Of a stretch of DNA of 64,000 nucleotides, positions 25,958 to 34,834 are shown in pieces. The notes beneath the pieces were generated by a model, which worked only from the letters and a program-made list of their open reading frames with translations, searched no databases and was not told the DNA's origin. Position 1 is the stretch's first letter, and every line of letters starts with the position of its first letter. Origin of the DNA: JAEMQF01 sp963850525 (GTDB taxonomy: Bacteria > Pseudomonadota > Gammaproteobacteria > Burkholderiales > Burkholderiaceae_C); contig CAWKLQ010000008.1 of the NCBI GenBank assembly GCA_963850525.1, positions 930,001 through 994,000 of the forward strand, in the 5' to 3' direction. Both the position numbers and the translations under genes were made by a program.

Positions 25958-28795
25958 TCAGACGGTGGCAGGAAGCCCCAGCGCCAAGCCGACTGCCGGC
26001 GCCAAGGGCATCGCCTGCCCCTCGCGCCACAGCGCCTCGATGCGCGCCGCGTCGAGCTGGCGCGCCGCCAGGCGACGCACGCGCTGCAGGTAGCGCTGGT
26101 CGGCGGCACTGAGGTCGCCGAAACGCGTTTGCCAAAACGCCTGCGCAAACGCGGCCAGCCGAAGCGCCGGATCGGGCTGGCGCAAGTGCAACAGCGCGCG
26201 CGGCAGGTTCCACAGCCCGAAGGCCAGGTCGAACGACGTCATGTTCGCCCAGGCGATGCGGATGCATTCCTGGTAGTCGGCAAAGGCCTTGGCCCAGTCG
26301 CGCAGGCCGCTGTGCGCGTTGCCGCGCACGTTGAGCGACTGGCTGAGGCGCCGCCAATCGTTCAAGGCGCGCGCGCTGGCGATGATCGGCTCGATTCTGT
26401 GCAGCGCGTCGGCATTGCGATTCATGTTTTGCGCACACACCGCCAGGTTGTAGCGGCCACTGTCGATCGCGTGCTGGTTGCCTTGGCGCTCCCAGAGCGC
26501 CAGCGCCTGGGCGTGCAAGTGTTCGCCCTTGACGTGGTCGCGGTGGTGGGCGTTCGTGACGAAGGCGCGCAGCGCAAGCAGGCTCGCGCGCAACTCCAGG
26601 TCGGCGCCCTCCCCCAGCAAGGCCTGGGCTTCGTCGAGCAACGGTTCAACGTCGGCAGCACGGCGCCGGCTGCGCCAGCGCACGCGCGCCAGGGAATGCA
26701 AGGCGCGGGCGCGCTCCGCCGCGTTCAGTTCGGTGCACTGCAGGCCGAGCTCAGCGTGGCGCAACGCGGCGTCGGGCTGGCCGGCGGTGAACAGCATCGG
26801 CCCAAGCGCGCTGTGGCCGCGGGCGCGCAGCGAGGCGTTGCTGCACTGCTCGAGCGCCGCCTGCAGAAGCACCAGGCCTGCGGCGGGAAGCTCCACGTCT
26901 TCGAGGCAGCGGCGCAAAGCCAGCAGCAACTCGATCGCGTGCGCCGGCGCGCCGTCCTCCACCGCGCTGGCCAGCGCGGCGAGCAGGTTGGGCATTTGCG
27001 CGCGCAGCCCATCCAGCGGCGGCGTTGTCGGCAGCGTCTGCGCCCAATGAAAAGCCCAGGCGCGCAGCCGGCCTCGCCAATGGCGCGCCGCGGCCGCGTC
27101 GAGCTGCGCCGCAGCGTATTCGCGAATCGGCTGGTACAGGCTGAAGCGCCAGGAGTCGCTCGCGTCGTCGGCATCGGCCGGCAGGGCGGCGACGTTCGCG
27201 TGCACGAGGGAGTGCGCGACCAATTCGTCGAGCCGCGTTTGCGTTCCCGGCGCCGCACCGATCAGCGCAAACACCGCCGCGGCGCTGAATTCGCCGGCAA
27301 AGACGGTGAGTGCGCAGAGCAACTGCGCCTGCTCCGGTTCGAGCAGTTCCCAGCTCCAGGCGATGGCGCGTTGCATCGACGCATGGCGCGCGTCGGGCGC
27401 GCTGCGCGTGCCGCTGCGCGCGAGCAAGTCCAGGCGTGGCGTGCCGGGCTCGCCCAGGCGCGCGAGCATTTGCGCGGGGGCGATGCTGCGCACGCGCGAC
27501 GCGGCGAGCTCGATTGCGAGCGGCATGCCTTCCAGCGCACGCACCAGCGCGACCAGCGTCGGCGCGTTGCGCGCGCTCAGGTGAAAGTCGCTGCGCACGG
27601 CGCGCGCACGCTCCACGAACAGCTCGACCGCGGCGTTGCCGGAGGCGCCCTCCAGCCCGGCATCGCTGCGCGGAAGCTCCAGCGTGGCGACGCTGAACTC
27701 GTGCTCGCCGTCCAGCCCCAGCGGGCGGCGCGAAGTCACGAGCACGTGCAATCCGGGCAGGCGCGTCACCAACTGCTCGATCAGATCTTCGGCGAGCCCG
27801 GCGAGCTGCTCGAAGTTGTCGAGCACGAGCAGCGCCCGCCGCCCGCTCAGCGCCTCGGTGAGTGCGTGCAAAGCATCGGCGGCGCCGGGTTCGATCTGCA
27901 ATGCGCCGGTCAACGCGTCGCTCATCTGGGCGCGCGTCGTGCACGCGGCCAGCTGGACGAAGGCGATCAGGTCGAACGGCAGCGCCGGGTCCGGCACCGG
28001 CAGGGGCCAGTCGGCGTGCTCGCGCAGCGAATGCGCGACCTCGACCGCCAGGCGCGTCTTGCCCGCGCCACCCGGCCCGACGAGGGTCACCAGACGTTGC
28101 GCCAGCACGAGAGCGCGCAGACGCTCGGCCTGCGTGTGCGCGCCGAACATTCGCGTCAGGTAGCTGGGCAAGGTCACGCGCCTTGGCGTGGGCTGTGCGT
28201 CGGGGGCACGCTGCGACGCAGGCGGCGTCAAGGTCTCGGCCTGGGGTTGCGCAGCGAAAGCCACGCGATCGTGCAGCGCAGCCAGGCGCAAGCGCTCTTC
28301 GTCGACCCAATCGTCATAGAACCCGGGCAGCAACTCGCCGCGATAGACCTGCTGCGCCGCCTCGGCGCGCCCCGCACGAACATGGCGCTCGAACTGCACC
28401 GCATCGCAAGCCAAGCTGCCGGCGTGGACTCGCACGTGGTTGCGATCGGCAAGCAAGACGGGCTGCAAACCCTCCTGCCCCGCCGGCTCGAGAACGCTTT
28501 TCAGCGTCGACAGCGCCTGGCGCAGGCGATTGCGCCCGGTGCTCGCATCCACGCCGGGCCACAGCAATTCGATCAATTCCTCGCGTGGATGGGCACGCTC
28601 GGGCGCCATCGCCAAGCGTGCCAACAGCGCCGTGACGGCGCGGCTCGGCAAGCGCGTCAGGTGCTGCGCACCGTCGCTCAGGCGCAGGCCGCCGAGCAAG
28701 CCGACATGCCAGCGCGCCTGAATCTCGTCGGCATCCTGTGCACCCAGTGCGGCGCGCGCCGCAGCGCGCGCGGCCTGCTGCGATTGCGCGTCCAT
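25958..28795 (-). CDS. Large SARP/AAA-ATPase/TPR transcriptional regulator
   Basis: A 945-residue signal-integrating regulator. Residues about 30-170 form a SARP-type winged-helix plus bacterial transcriptional activation domain (PREELIELLWPGVDASTGRN, then RGELLPGFYDDWVDEERLRL). Residues 210-480 are an NB-ARC/STAND-type ATPase with Walker A GPGGAGKT at 240-247 and Walker B RRALLVLDNFE. The last 400 residues are helical TPR-like repeats. It has no LuxR helix-turn-helix at the C-terminus. Such proteins switch on nearby secondary or uptake genes when a ligand binds the TPR part; the downstream secreted protein and lipoprotein are plausible targets, but this is inferred from position. Confidence 0.9.
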   Translation of the reverse strand: MDAQSQQAARAAARAALGAQDADEIQARWHVGLLGGLRLSDGAQHLTRLPSRAVTALLARLAMAPERAHPREELIELLWPGVDASTGRNRLRQALSTLKSVLEPAGQEGLQPVLLADRNHVRVHAGSLACDAVQFERHVRAGRAEAAQQVYRGELLPGFYDDWVDEERLRLAALHDRVAFAAQPQAETLTPPASQRAPDAQPTPRRVTLPSYLTRMFGAHTQAERLRALVLAQRLVTLVGPGGAGKTRLAVEVAHSLREHADWPLPVPDPALPFDLIAFVQLAACTTRAQMSDALTGALQIEPGAADALHALTEALSGRRALLVLDNFEQLAGLAEDLIEQLVTRLPGLHVLVTSRRPLGLDGEHEFSVATLELPRSDAGLEGASGNAAVELFVERARAVRSDFHLSARNAPTLVALVRALEGMPLAIELAASRVRSIAPAQMLARLGEPGTPRLDLLARSGTRSAPDARHASMQRAIAWSWELLEPEQAQLLCALTVFAGEFSAAAVFALIGAAPGTQTRLDELVAHSLVHANVAALPADADDASDSWRFSLYQPIREYAAAQLDAAAARHWRGRLRAWAFHWAQTLPTTPPLDGLRAQMPNLLAALASAVEDGAPAHAIELLLALRRCLEDVELPAAGLVLLQAALEQCSNASLRARGHSALGPMLFTAGQPDAALRHAELGLQCTELNAAERARALHSLARVRWRSRRRAADVEPLLDEAQALLGEGADLELRASLLALRAFVTNAHHRDHVKGEHLHAQALALWERQGNQHAIDSGRYNLAVCAQNMNRNADALHRIEPIIASARALNDWRRLSQSLNVRGNAHSGLRDWAKAFADYQECIRIAWANMTSFDLAFGLWNLPRALLHLRQPDPALRLAAFAQAFWQTRFGDLSAADQRYLQRVRRLAARQLDAARIEALWREGQAMPLAPAVGLALGLPATV

Positions 28796-28882
28796 AGGCC
28801 CTTGATCGTGAGCCGCAATTTTAGGAGCCAGCGCGGCATTCCCGGCAACACCCGAACCGGGGCGTCGGAAGGAGCACCAAAG

Positions 28883-28896
28883 TGGTCAGGCCTGAC
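28883..28896. promoter_or_regulatory. Perfect 14-bp palindrome GGTCAGGCCTGACC
   Basis: Lies between the SARP-type regulator start (28795) and the end of the ferritin-like gene (28901), 88 bases upstream of the regulator start. It could be a binding site for an autoregulator, but no other copy was noticed in the window. Confidence 0.3.
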
Positions 28897-28900
28897 CCCA

Positions 28901-30229
28901 TCACCCGAGCCCGTCGTCCCACGGTTGCGTGGGCGCGCGCGCCGAGCGCAGGGCCGGCTCGAGTTGCCCGAGCGCCGCGCTCGTCGCCTTGCAAAAGCCC
29001 GCTGCGTAGTCGCTCGGCAAGCCCTTGCCGATCTGCACTTCCAGACGGTCCGCCTCGTCGAGCAGGCGGCGAATGAAGCGCAGGCTGCCCCCATTCTTCA
29101 CGCTGCGCAGGTAGCCTTGGCCGAGCGGATCGAAAGGCATTCCCGAGCCCATCAACGCGAGCTGGCGCGCCAGCGACTGGAACGGCACCATCATGTGCCC
29201 GCGCGACAAGGCCACCAGATCCTGCGAGCCCACGCTGTAACCCAGCGCCAGCAGGTTCAGCACGACCCAGTAATGAAGGTTGCCGAGCCAGGCGAGGCGT
29301 TGCGCTGCCGGGTCGAGAATTTGATGCGCGTGGCCGACGTAAGCCGTGGGGTCGATGGGCAGTTGGAACGCCGGGTAGAGCGGGTCGGAGGCGGGCAGCA
29401 TCCACGGGTCGGGCCTGCCGCCAAAGCCCTCGTGCTTGCCGAGAAACGTGCGCTTGAAGAACTGAAAGTGCCCGAGTTCGCCTTCGCTCTTGATCTCCTG
29501 GAGCATCGGCAACCAGGCGAGCACGTCGGGCAAGCTGGCGTCCTTCGTCGCGGCCACTTCCTTGACTGCGCTCATTACGGCGTCGTACAGATTGCCGACG
29601 AAGTTCGGGCGCTGCTCCTTGCCCAGCACATGCTCGAGCAAGCGGCAAAACGCCAGGTCTTCGGGACTGTGCACGTGGTGCACGTCGGTCGCGCCGGGGG
29701 GCGACTCGCACCACACGTAACGGCCCAGCGACGCCCGGCTCATCGGCTCCAGGCGCAGGCGAAACGGAATGATGTCGGGCTCGAAGGGAAAGTCCTCGCG
29801 AATCATCACCGGCGACGCGCCCAGCGCGACGAGCAACTGGTTCACCTTGCCCAAGTGCTGCATTTCCTGCACGGCAATGCCGACCAGGTCGTTCGTGTTC
29901 GGCGCGCCGTAGCCTGCCACTGCCCGGTAGACCGGCTTCACCGAGAACGCCGCGTAGAGGTACTGGACCATCAACCCGTGTTCGATTTCCGCGGCAACCG
30001 TCAGCAGCCGGAGCAGCTCGAGATAAGGATCGCTGAAGTCCCGTATCACGGTTGCCGTGTCGACCAAGGGCAGCGCGGACTGCGGACTCGCCGTCTGTGC
30101 GCCCGTCGGCGCCGTGCCAATCGCCGCCCCGACCAGAGGGACGGCGGCGGCACTTTGCAACATCACCCGCACCATCTGGCGGCGCGATGGGCTGAGCAAT
30201 TCGCCTTCGGCGGACTCCGCGTCACTCAT
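28901..30229 (-). CDS. Tat-exported ferritin-like di-iron protein (VioB/RebD-type ferritin-like domain)
   Basis: A 442-residue protein with a twin-arginine signal (SRRQMVRVML, then a hydrophobic stretch to about residue 47). The mature part has a four-helix ferritin-like core with likely iron ligands: Glu81/Glu83/His84 in AAEIEHGLMVQYLY, Glu122 and His125 in AVQEMQHLGK, and a later EIKSEGELGHFQFFKRTF. This pattern matches the ferritin-like domain found in VioB/RebD-type proteins, here as a free-standing exported form. The ATG at 30229 has a strong GGAGGAAG ribosome site. The function is unknown. It is divergent from hppD across a 151-base gap. Confidence 0.85.
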   Translation of the reverse strand: MSDAESAEGELLSPSRRQMVRVMLQSAAAVPLVGAAIGTAPTGAQTASPQSALPLVDTATVIRDFSDPYLELLRLLTVAAEIEHGLMVQYLYAAFSVKPVYRAVAGYGAPNTNDLVGIAVQEMQHLGKVNQLLVALGASPVMIREDFPFEPDIIPFRLRLEPMSRASLGRYVWCESPPGATDVHHVHSPEDLAFCRLLEHVLGKEQRPNFVGNLYDAVMSAVKEVAATKDASLPDVLAWLPMLQEIKSEGELGHFQFFKRTFLGKHEGFGGRPDPWMLPASDPLYPAFQLPIDPTAYVGHAHQILDPAAQRLAWLGNLHYWVVLNLLALGYSVGSQDLVALSRGHMMVPFQSLARQLALMGSGMPFDPLGQGYLRSVKNGGSLRFIRRLLDEADRLEVQIGKGLPSDYAAGFCKATSAALGQLEPALRSARAPTQPWDDGLG

Positions 30230-30294
30230 GATCTTCCTCCTGCTTTCTTGCTTGGGCCTTAACTTGTTGATCACTGTAAGGGCCGCGAGAACAT

Positions 30295-30339
30295 GGGGCC
30301 ACCCCCCAGCCCGGGTGGGGATGGGCCCCTCCCTACAAT
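30295..30339. promoter_or_regulatory. GC-rich dyad and -10-like box between the ferritin-like gene and hppD
   Basis: An imperfect dyad of 35 bases (GGGGCC-A-CCCC...GGGG-AT-GGGCCCC, 30295-30329) is followed by TACAAT (30334-30339), a plausible -10 for hppD whose ATG is at 30381. The dyad covers where the -35 would be, which is where an operator would sit. Confidence 0.4.
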
Positions 30340-30380
30340 GCCGCCTGCACCGCACACGCGCATCAATCGGGAGGCAGACC

Positions 30381-31469
30381 ATGGCCGATTTGTTCGACAA
30401 CCCAATGGGTCTGATGGGCTTTGAGTTCGTCGAATTCGCTTCGCCCACGCCGAACATCCTCGAGCCGGTTTTCGAAAAACTCGGCTTCACGCTGGTCGCG
30501 AAACATCGCTCCAAAGACGTCGTGCTGTACCGCCAGGGCGAGATCAACTTCATCGTGAATCGCGAGCCCAAGAGCGCCGCCTGGTACTTCGCTGCGGAGC
30601 ACGGCCCTTCGGCGTGCGGCCTCGCGTTTCGCGTGAAGGACTCGCACAAGGCCTACGAGCGCGCGCTCGAGCTCGGCGCACAGCCGGTGTTCATGCCCAC
30701 TGGCCCGATGGAGCTGCGCCTGCCCGCGGTGAAAGGCATCGGCGGCGCGCCGCTCTACCTGATCGACCGTTTCGAAGAAAGCAAGTCGATCTACGACATC
30801 GACTTCGACTTCTTGCCCGGCGTGGACCGGCACCCGCGCGGTCACGGCTTGACGCGCGTCGACCACCTCACGCACAACGTCTACCGCGGCCGCATGGCGT
30901 ATTGGGCGGGCTTTTACGAGAAGCTGTTCAACTTTCGCGAGATGCGCTACTTCGACATCAAGGGCGACTACACCGGCCTCACGTCCAAGGCGATGACGGC
31001 GCCTGACGGCCGGATCCGCATCCCGCTGAACGAGGAGGCGTCCAAGAGCACGGGCCAGATCGAAGAATTCCTGATGAAGTTCAACGGCGAAGGCATCCAG
31101 CACATCGCCTTGCACACCGACGACATTCTGGCCAGCGTCGATGCATTGCAGCTCGCCGGAATTCCGGTGTTGAGCGCGCCCTCAAGCACGTATTACGAGA
31201 TGCTCGACGAACGCCTTCCCGGCCACGGCCAGAACATCAGCGAATTGCAAGCGCGTGGCATCCTGATGGACGGCAGCGTCGAGCCCGGCCGACCCGGCGC
31301 TTCGCCGCGCCTGCTGTTGCAGATCTTCTCCGAAACGCTGCTCGGCCCGGTGTTCTTCGAATTCATTCAGCGCAAGGGCGACGACGGCTTCGGCGAAGGC
31401 AACTTCAAGGCGCTCTTCGAATCGCTGGAGCGCGACCAGATCGCGCGCGGGGTCATCCAGGCCGCGTGA
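30381..31469 (+). CDS. hppD: 4-hydroxyphenylpyruvate dioxygenase
   Basis: Fe(II) dioxygenase that turns 4-hydroxyphenylpyruvate into homogentisate in tyrosine breakdown. The 362-residue length is standard. The iron ligands are His162 (VDHLTHNV), His241 (QHIALHT) and Glu327 (FFEFIQRKGDDGFGEGNF). The ATG has GGGAGG seven bases upstream. It is followed at once by phhA, so the two genes form a phenylalanine to homogentisate unit; the homogentisate dioxygenase is not in this window. Confidence 0.97.
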   Translation: MADLFDNPMGLMGFEFVEFASPTPNILEPVFEKLGFTLVAKHRSKDVVLYRQGEINFIVNREPKSAAWYFAAEHGPSACGLAFRVKDSHKAYERALELGAQPVFMPTGPMELRLPAVKGIGGAPLYLIDRFEESKSIYDIDFDFLPGVDRHPRGHGLTRVDHLTHNVYRGRMAYWAGFYEKLFNFREMRYFDIKGDYTGLTSKAMTAPDGRIRIPLNEEASKSTGQIEEFLMKFNGEGIQHIALHTDDILASVDALQLAGIPVLSAPSSTYYEMLDERLPGHGQNISELQARGILMDGSVEPGRPGASPRLLLQIFSETLLGPVFFEFIQRKGDDGFGEGNFKALFESLERDQIARGVIQAA

Positions 31470-31470
31470 C

Positions 31471-32376
31471 ATGAAGCAGGCTTCGCCCGGCCCTCACCCC
31501 GCCGCGAAGGCGGACGTTGCCGACGCCGCACCCCGCCCCGAACGCGGCGACTGGACGATCAACCAGGGCTGGGCGAACTACACCGCGCAAGACCACGCCG
31601 TGTGGAAAACCCTGTTCGAGCGCCAGACGCAACTGCTGCTCGGCCGCGCCTGCGACCAGTTCGTCGACGGCATGCAGCGCCTGCCGATTTCGGCCGCGCA
31701 AATCCCTGACTTTGAAGCGCTGTCCGACACGCTGATGCAGCGCACTGGCTGGCAGGTCGTCGCCGTGCCGGGCCTGGTTCCCGACGAAGTGTTTTTCGAG
31801 CACCTCGCGAACCGGCGTTTCCCGGCGGGCAACTTCATCCGCAGCCCGCAGAATCTGGACTACCTCGAAGAGCCCGACGTCTTCCACGACGTGTTCGGCC
31901 ACGTGCCGATGCTCATGAACCCGGTGCTCGCCGACTACATCCAGGCCTACGGCGCGGGCGGCCTGCGCGCGCAACGCTTAGGCGTGCTCGACAAACTCGC
32001 TCGCGTGTACTGGTACACCGTCGAGTTCGGCCTCGTGCAACAGCCCGAGGGCCTGCGCATTTACGGCGCGGGCATCGCGTCGTCGCGCACCGAGAGCGTG
32101 TTCGCGCTGGACGATGCGTCGCCGAATCGCATCGGCTTCGCGCTCGAACGCGTCATGCGAACGCGCTACCGCATCGACGATTTCCAGGAAACCTACTTCG
32201 TGATCAGCGACTTTGCCGAACTGCTCGAGCTGGCGAGCATCGACTTCGGCCCGGTCTACCAAGAGGTGATCGGCGCAGGCGACTTCGAGCCGGGCGACAT
32301 CCTCGCTGGCGACCGCGTGCTTGCGCGCGGCACGGGCAGTTACCACCGCGCCAAGCGGCGCACGCCTGTCGCCTGA
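31471..32376 (+). CDS. phhA: Phenylalanine 4-monooxygenase
   Basis: Pterin-dependent hydroxylase that converts phenylalanine to tyrosine. The 301-residue bacterial form has the iron ligands His139 and His144 in PDVFHDVFGHVPML and Glu185 in YWYTVEFGL, plus GAGIASSRTESVFAL further on. It starts one base after the hppD stop. The first 25 residues are Ala/Pro rich and look like a disordered extension. Confidence 0.97.
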   Translation: MKQASPGPHPAAKADVADAAPRPERGDWTINQGWANYTAQDHAVWKTLFERQTQLLLGRACDQFVDGMQRLPISAAQIPDFEALSDTLMQRTGWQVVAVPGLVPDEVFFEHLANRRFPAGNFIRSPQNLDYLEEPDVFHDVFGHVPMLMNPVLADYIQAYGAGGLRAQRLGVLDKLARVYWYTVEFGLVQQPEGLRIYGAGIASSRTESVFALDDASPNRIGFALERVMRTRYRIDDFQETYFVISDFAELLELASIDFGPVYQEVIGAGDFEPGDILAGDRVLARGTGSYHRAKRRTPVA

Positions 32377-32566
32377 GCGGCGCGTCGCCACCGCGTCTGC
32401 GCCGGATCCAGCTGCCCTGGCTGCGCCGGCCGGGGCATATGTCACGACCGGCACGCCTGCGGCCGCGCCGCAACGTTCAGTTCACGACGATTCGGACCGA
32501 TAAACGCAGAGGCACGTCTCGCGGCGGCATCGGGTCGTCGCGTGCGCGCCGCGTAAGGGGTGAGAC

Positions 32567-32971
32567 TTGACGTCCGGCGAATTCTGGGGCTACCTTGGTT
32601 TGACACTGCTCATGGGAGGCGCCATCGGCTGGGCCATCGCGATGCGCGTCTCGCGGACCAACTTCGTCGCGCAATTGCGCGCCACGAGCGACCAGCTGGA
32701 GCAGCGCAATTCGGCTGCGGCCGACGAGCTGCGCACGGTGCAGACGCGCGCCCAGCGCGAGCTCGAACTCGCACGCCTGTCGTTCAAGCGCCAGCTCGCC
32801 AGCGCCGGCGACCGGCCGCGCGCCGCCATGCTCGACGCCGAAGAGCGCCTGCGCGCCGCCTACGACGAGCTCGACCGCCTGCGCCGCAGCCCACCGCCGC
32901 GGCCGGCTGGTGCCAAAGCCGAAAAAGAAAAGTCCGATGGCTTTGCGAACACGCTCGTGATGCCGGAGTGA
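32567..32971 (+). CDS. Small membrane-anchored coiled-coil protein, unknown
   Basis: A 134-residue protein starting at TTG 32567, with GGGGTGAG upstream. An N-terminal hydrophobic helix (YLGLTLLMGGAIGWAIAM) is followed by about 75 residues of heptad-like charged sequence (QLRATSDQLEQRNSAAADEL through AYDELDRLRR) that should form a coiled coil, and a Pro/Lys tail. I do not recognise a family with certainty. It has no close operon partner: phhA ends 190 bases upstream and the insertion sequence follows. Start choice is tentative. Confidence 0.6.
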   Translation: MTSGEFWGYLGLTLLMGGAIGWAIAMRVSRTNFVAQLRATSDQLEQRNSAAADELRTVQTRAQRELELARLSFKRQLASAGDRPRAAMLDAEERLRAAYDELDRLRRSPPPRPAGAKAEKEKSDGFANTLVMPE

Positions 32972-33078
32972 ACGGCAACGCGGGTCGGGCGCGCCCGACC
33001 GCTGCGTTTGAGCGCCGCCTTGATGGCCGCTGATTGGGCCCAGCCCTAGGTGCAAACCAGAAGCCGGCCGCGAGTCGT

Positions 33079-34717
33079 TTCCAATTCAGGTATGAGCCTG
33101 GAGCGGTCTGAGATCGGCGGCGCGAAGCGAGTCGATCCGTTGTAGACCAAGTCAGTGTATTGGGGCCTGGGTTTTGATTTCAACATCGCTCGTCGAAGGC
33201 TGTGGGCATGTGGTCGAAGGGCTGGGCGGTGGGCAACGTGTACCCGCGTTGTCCACGGACCAGGCCAGCGCCGTTCAGGCGCTTCGTCCACATGTCCACA
33301 GCCTCCCGCACGCAGCCCCGTAGGGGGAACTCAGCCGGTACGAGCAGGCACCCGTCTGAACAGCGCCAGCCGTGCCTCGTTGAGTTCCTCGGCCGCCTGC
33401 ACGTCGGTCAGCGCCGTGGCCAGTGCACGCAGGTGTTCGAGCGTTACGCCCTCGCGCATGAAGCTTGCCGCCTCGGGCAAGCTGGCCAGCTTGTCCAGCG
33501 GCGTCATTGCATCCTTGGGTCGGTACACGCGCTTGATGCGTCCGGGCTTCTTCGGGTCGGCCAGCTCGGTGGCGAACAAGCACGGTCGGTGGAAGTTGAG
33601 GAATGGGTTGAGGTATTCGAAGCAGAAGGAGTTGAAGCGCACGGCATGCCGCTGGGGGATGTGTTCGTAGCCGAAGAGCTTGCGAACGACGGCACCGTTC
33701 TTGGTCTCCGCCAGGCCGTTGTCGTTGCTGCGCCGCGGGCGACTGCGGGTGAACTCGATGCGCAGTTTCTCCAGCATTTCGGCCACCCGGTGGTTGACGT
33801 ACTCGCTGCCGTTGTCGGCGTGGAACCCGAGGATCGCAAACGGGAACTGCTCGAGCATCTGCCGGATGACGGGCAGCAGGTGCGCCTCGGAGATCGTCTG
33901 CACCGTGGCCACCACCTCCCACTGAGTCACGCAATCGACCGCGTTGATGTGGTACAGGCCCTTGGTGCCGTCCAGATCGCCTTGGTGCACGCTGTCGATA
34001 CGCACGAAGCCCGGGCGCCCCTCAGGGGCTGGCGCCTTGCGCACGCCGATGGTCGCGGCCTTGGTGGGCCGGGTCTTGGTCAGCACGATCCGGTGGGCAC
34101 GGTAGGGCGCGCTGTTGCGCAGGTTGTACAGGTGCCCGACGGAGATCGAGCCCAGGCGCTCGAATCGCGCGTCGCCAAAGACATCGCGCTGGCGGCGCAG
34201 CACGCAGGCCGTGGCCGGGCCCGACATCATGCCCATGGCTCGATCAACGTCGGCCAGCAGCGCCACATCAGCACTCGTGTAGCGCCGCGCAAAGGCGTGC
34301 GCAGGCGCGCGGTAATCCTTGACCAGGCGCTTGCCGGCGTCCCAGCGCGAGACCAGCCGCGTGACCTGCGCGCGGCTGTAGCCGCTCAGCCGCTGCAGAT
34401 AGCTCAGCACCGGCCCGCGATGCGCGCGCGGCAACTGGCGGTAATCGAAGCGCCGCAACACGGATTCGATCCATGCGTAGCGCCCCTGGTCATCCTCGGC
34501 CTGCCGGAACTCCAGCGCCCGGGTCCCCTCCAGTACCTGCCGAACCTGTTCCAAGGTCCGAACCTGGGCTTCGTTCATGTCGATCACCATCGCTTGGATG
34601 ATCGACTCGCCGCGCAAACGCGCTGCCCATCAGCCGCCAAACCGCCTCGCCCAGAACTCCTCCAGGCTCACATCTCACTGGAATCGCGGCCCCGGCCCCA
34701 GGCTCACACCTCGTTGG
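33079..34717 (-). mobile_element. Insertion sequence with doubled terminal repeats
   Basis: The element carries one integrase-type transposase on the minus strand. Both ends hold two related repeats. Left: 33079-33103 (contains CAGGTATGAGCCTGGAG) and 33147-33171 (contains CAGTGTATTGGGGCCTGG). Right, inverted: 34660-34683 (CTCCAGGCTCACAT...) and 34696-34717 (CCCCAGGCTCACACC...). The common core is AGGTNTGAGCCTGG. The boundaries are set from these repeats and could be off by a few tens of bases; a target-site duplication is not clear. It separates the phhA region from the TRAP operon. Confidence 0.75.
33331..34590 (-). CDS. IS transposase with integrase (rve) catalytic core
   Basis: A 419-residue DDE transposase. 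An N-terminal helix-turn-helix region (YLQRLSGYSRAQVTRLVSRW) precedes the RNase H-fold core with the likely acidic triad: Asp in FVRIDSVHQGDLDG, Asp in FHADNGSEYVNHRV, and Glu in SNDNGLAETKNGAVV. The C-terminal FNSFCFEYLNPFLNFHRPC is typical of an integrase-core family often just labelled integrase. Start is ambiguous: ATG at 34590 or 34578, or a TTG at 34617. The frame is intact, so the element may still be active. Confidence 0.88.
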   Translation of the reverse strand: MVIDMNEAQVRTLEQVRQVLEGTRALEFRQAEDDQGRYAWIESVLRRFDYRQLPRAHRGPVLSYLQRLSGYSRAQVTRLVSRWDAGKRLVKDYRAPAHAFARRYTSADVALLADVDRAMGMMSGPATACVLRRQRDVFGDARFERLGSISVGHLYNLRNSAPYRAHRIVLTKTRPTKAATIGVRKAPAPEGRPGFVRIDSVHQGDLDGTKGLYHINAVDCVTQWEVVATVQTISEAHLLPVIRQMLEQFPFAILGFHADNGSEYVNHRVAEMLEKLRIEFTRSRPRRSNDNGLAETKNGAVVRKLFGYEHIPQRHAVRFNSFCFEYLNPFLNFHRPCLFATELADPKKPGRIKRVYRPKDAMTPLDKLASLPEAASFMREGVTLEHLRALATALTDVQAAEELNEARLALFRRVPARTG

Positions 34718-34834
34718 ACAAGACTCCGCGTTGACACGGCGCAGCGCTTCCGATTCAATCGCCCCGATCCCACGGCCTGTCCCGCAGCGCACGGCTGCAT
34801 CCGGGGACCGGATTCAACCCCACTGGAGGAGACG

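Noticed and set aside
25943..30262. A 1439-residue open frame on the plus strand opposite the SARP regulator and ferritin-like genes
   Set aside because: It is a shadow frame made by high-GC codon bias; its composition (Arg, Gln, His, Ala runs) has no domain, and two genes with clear motifs lie on the other strand.
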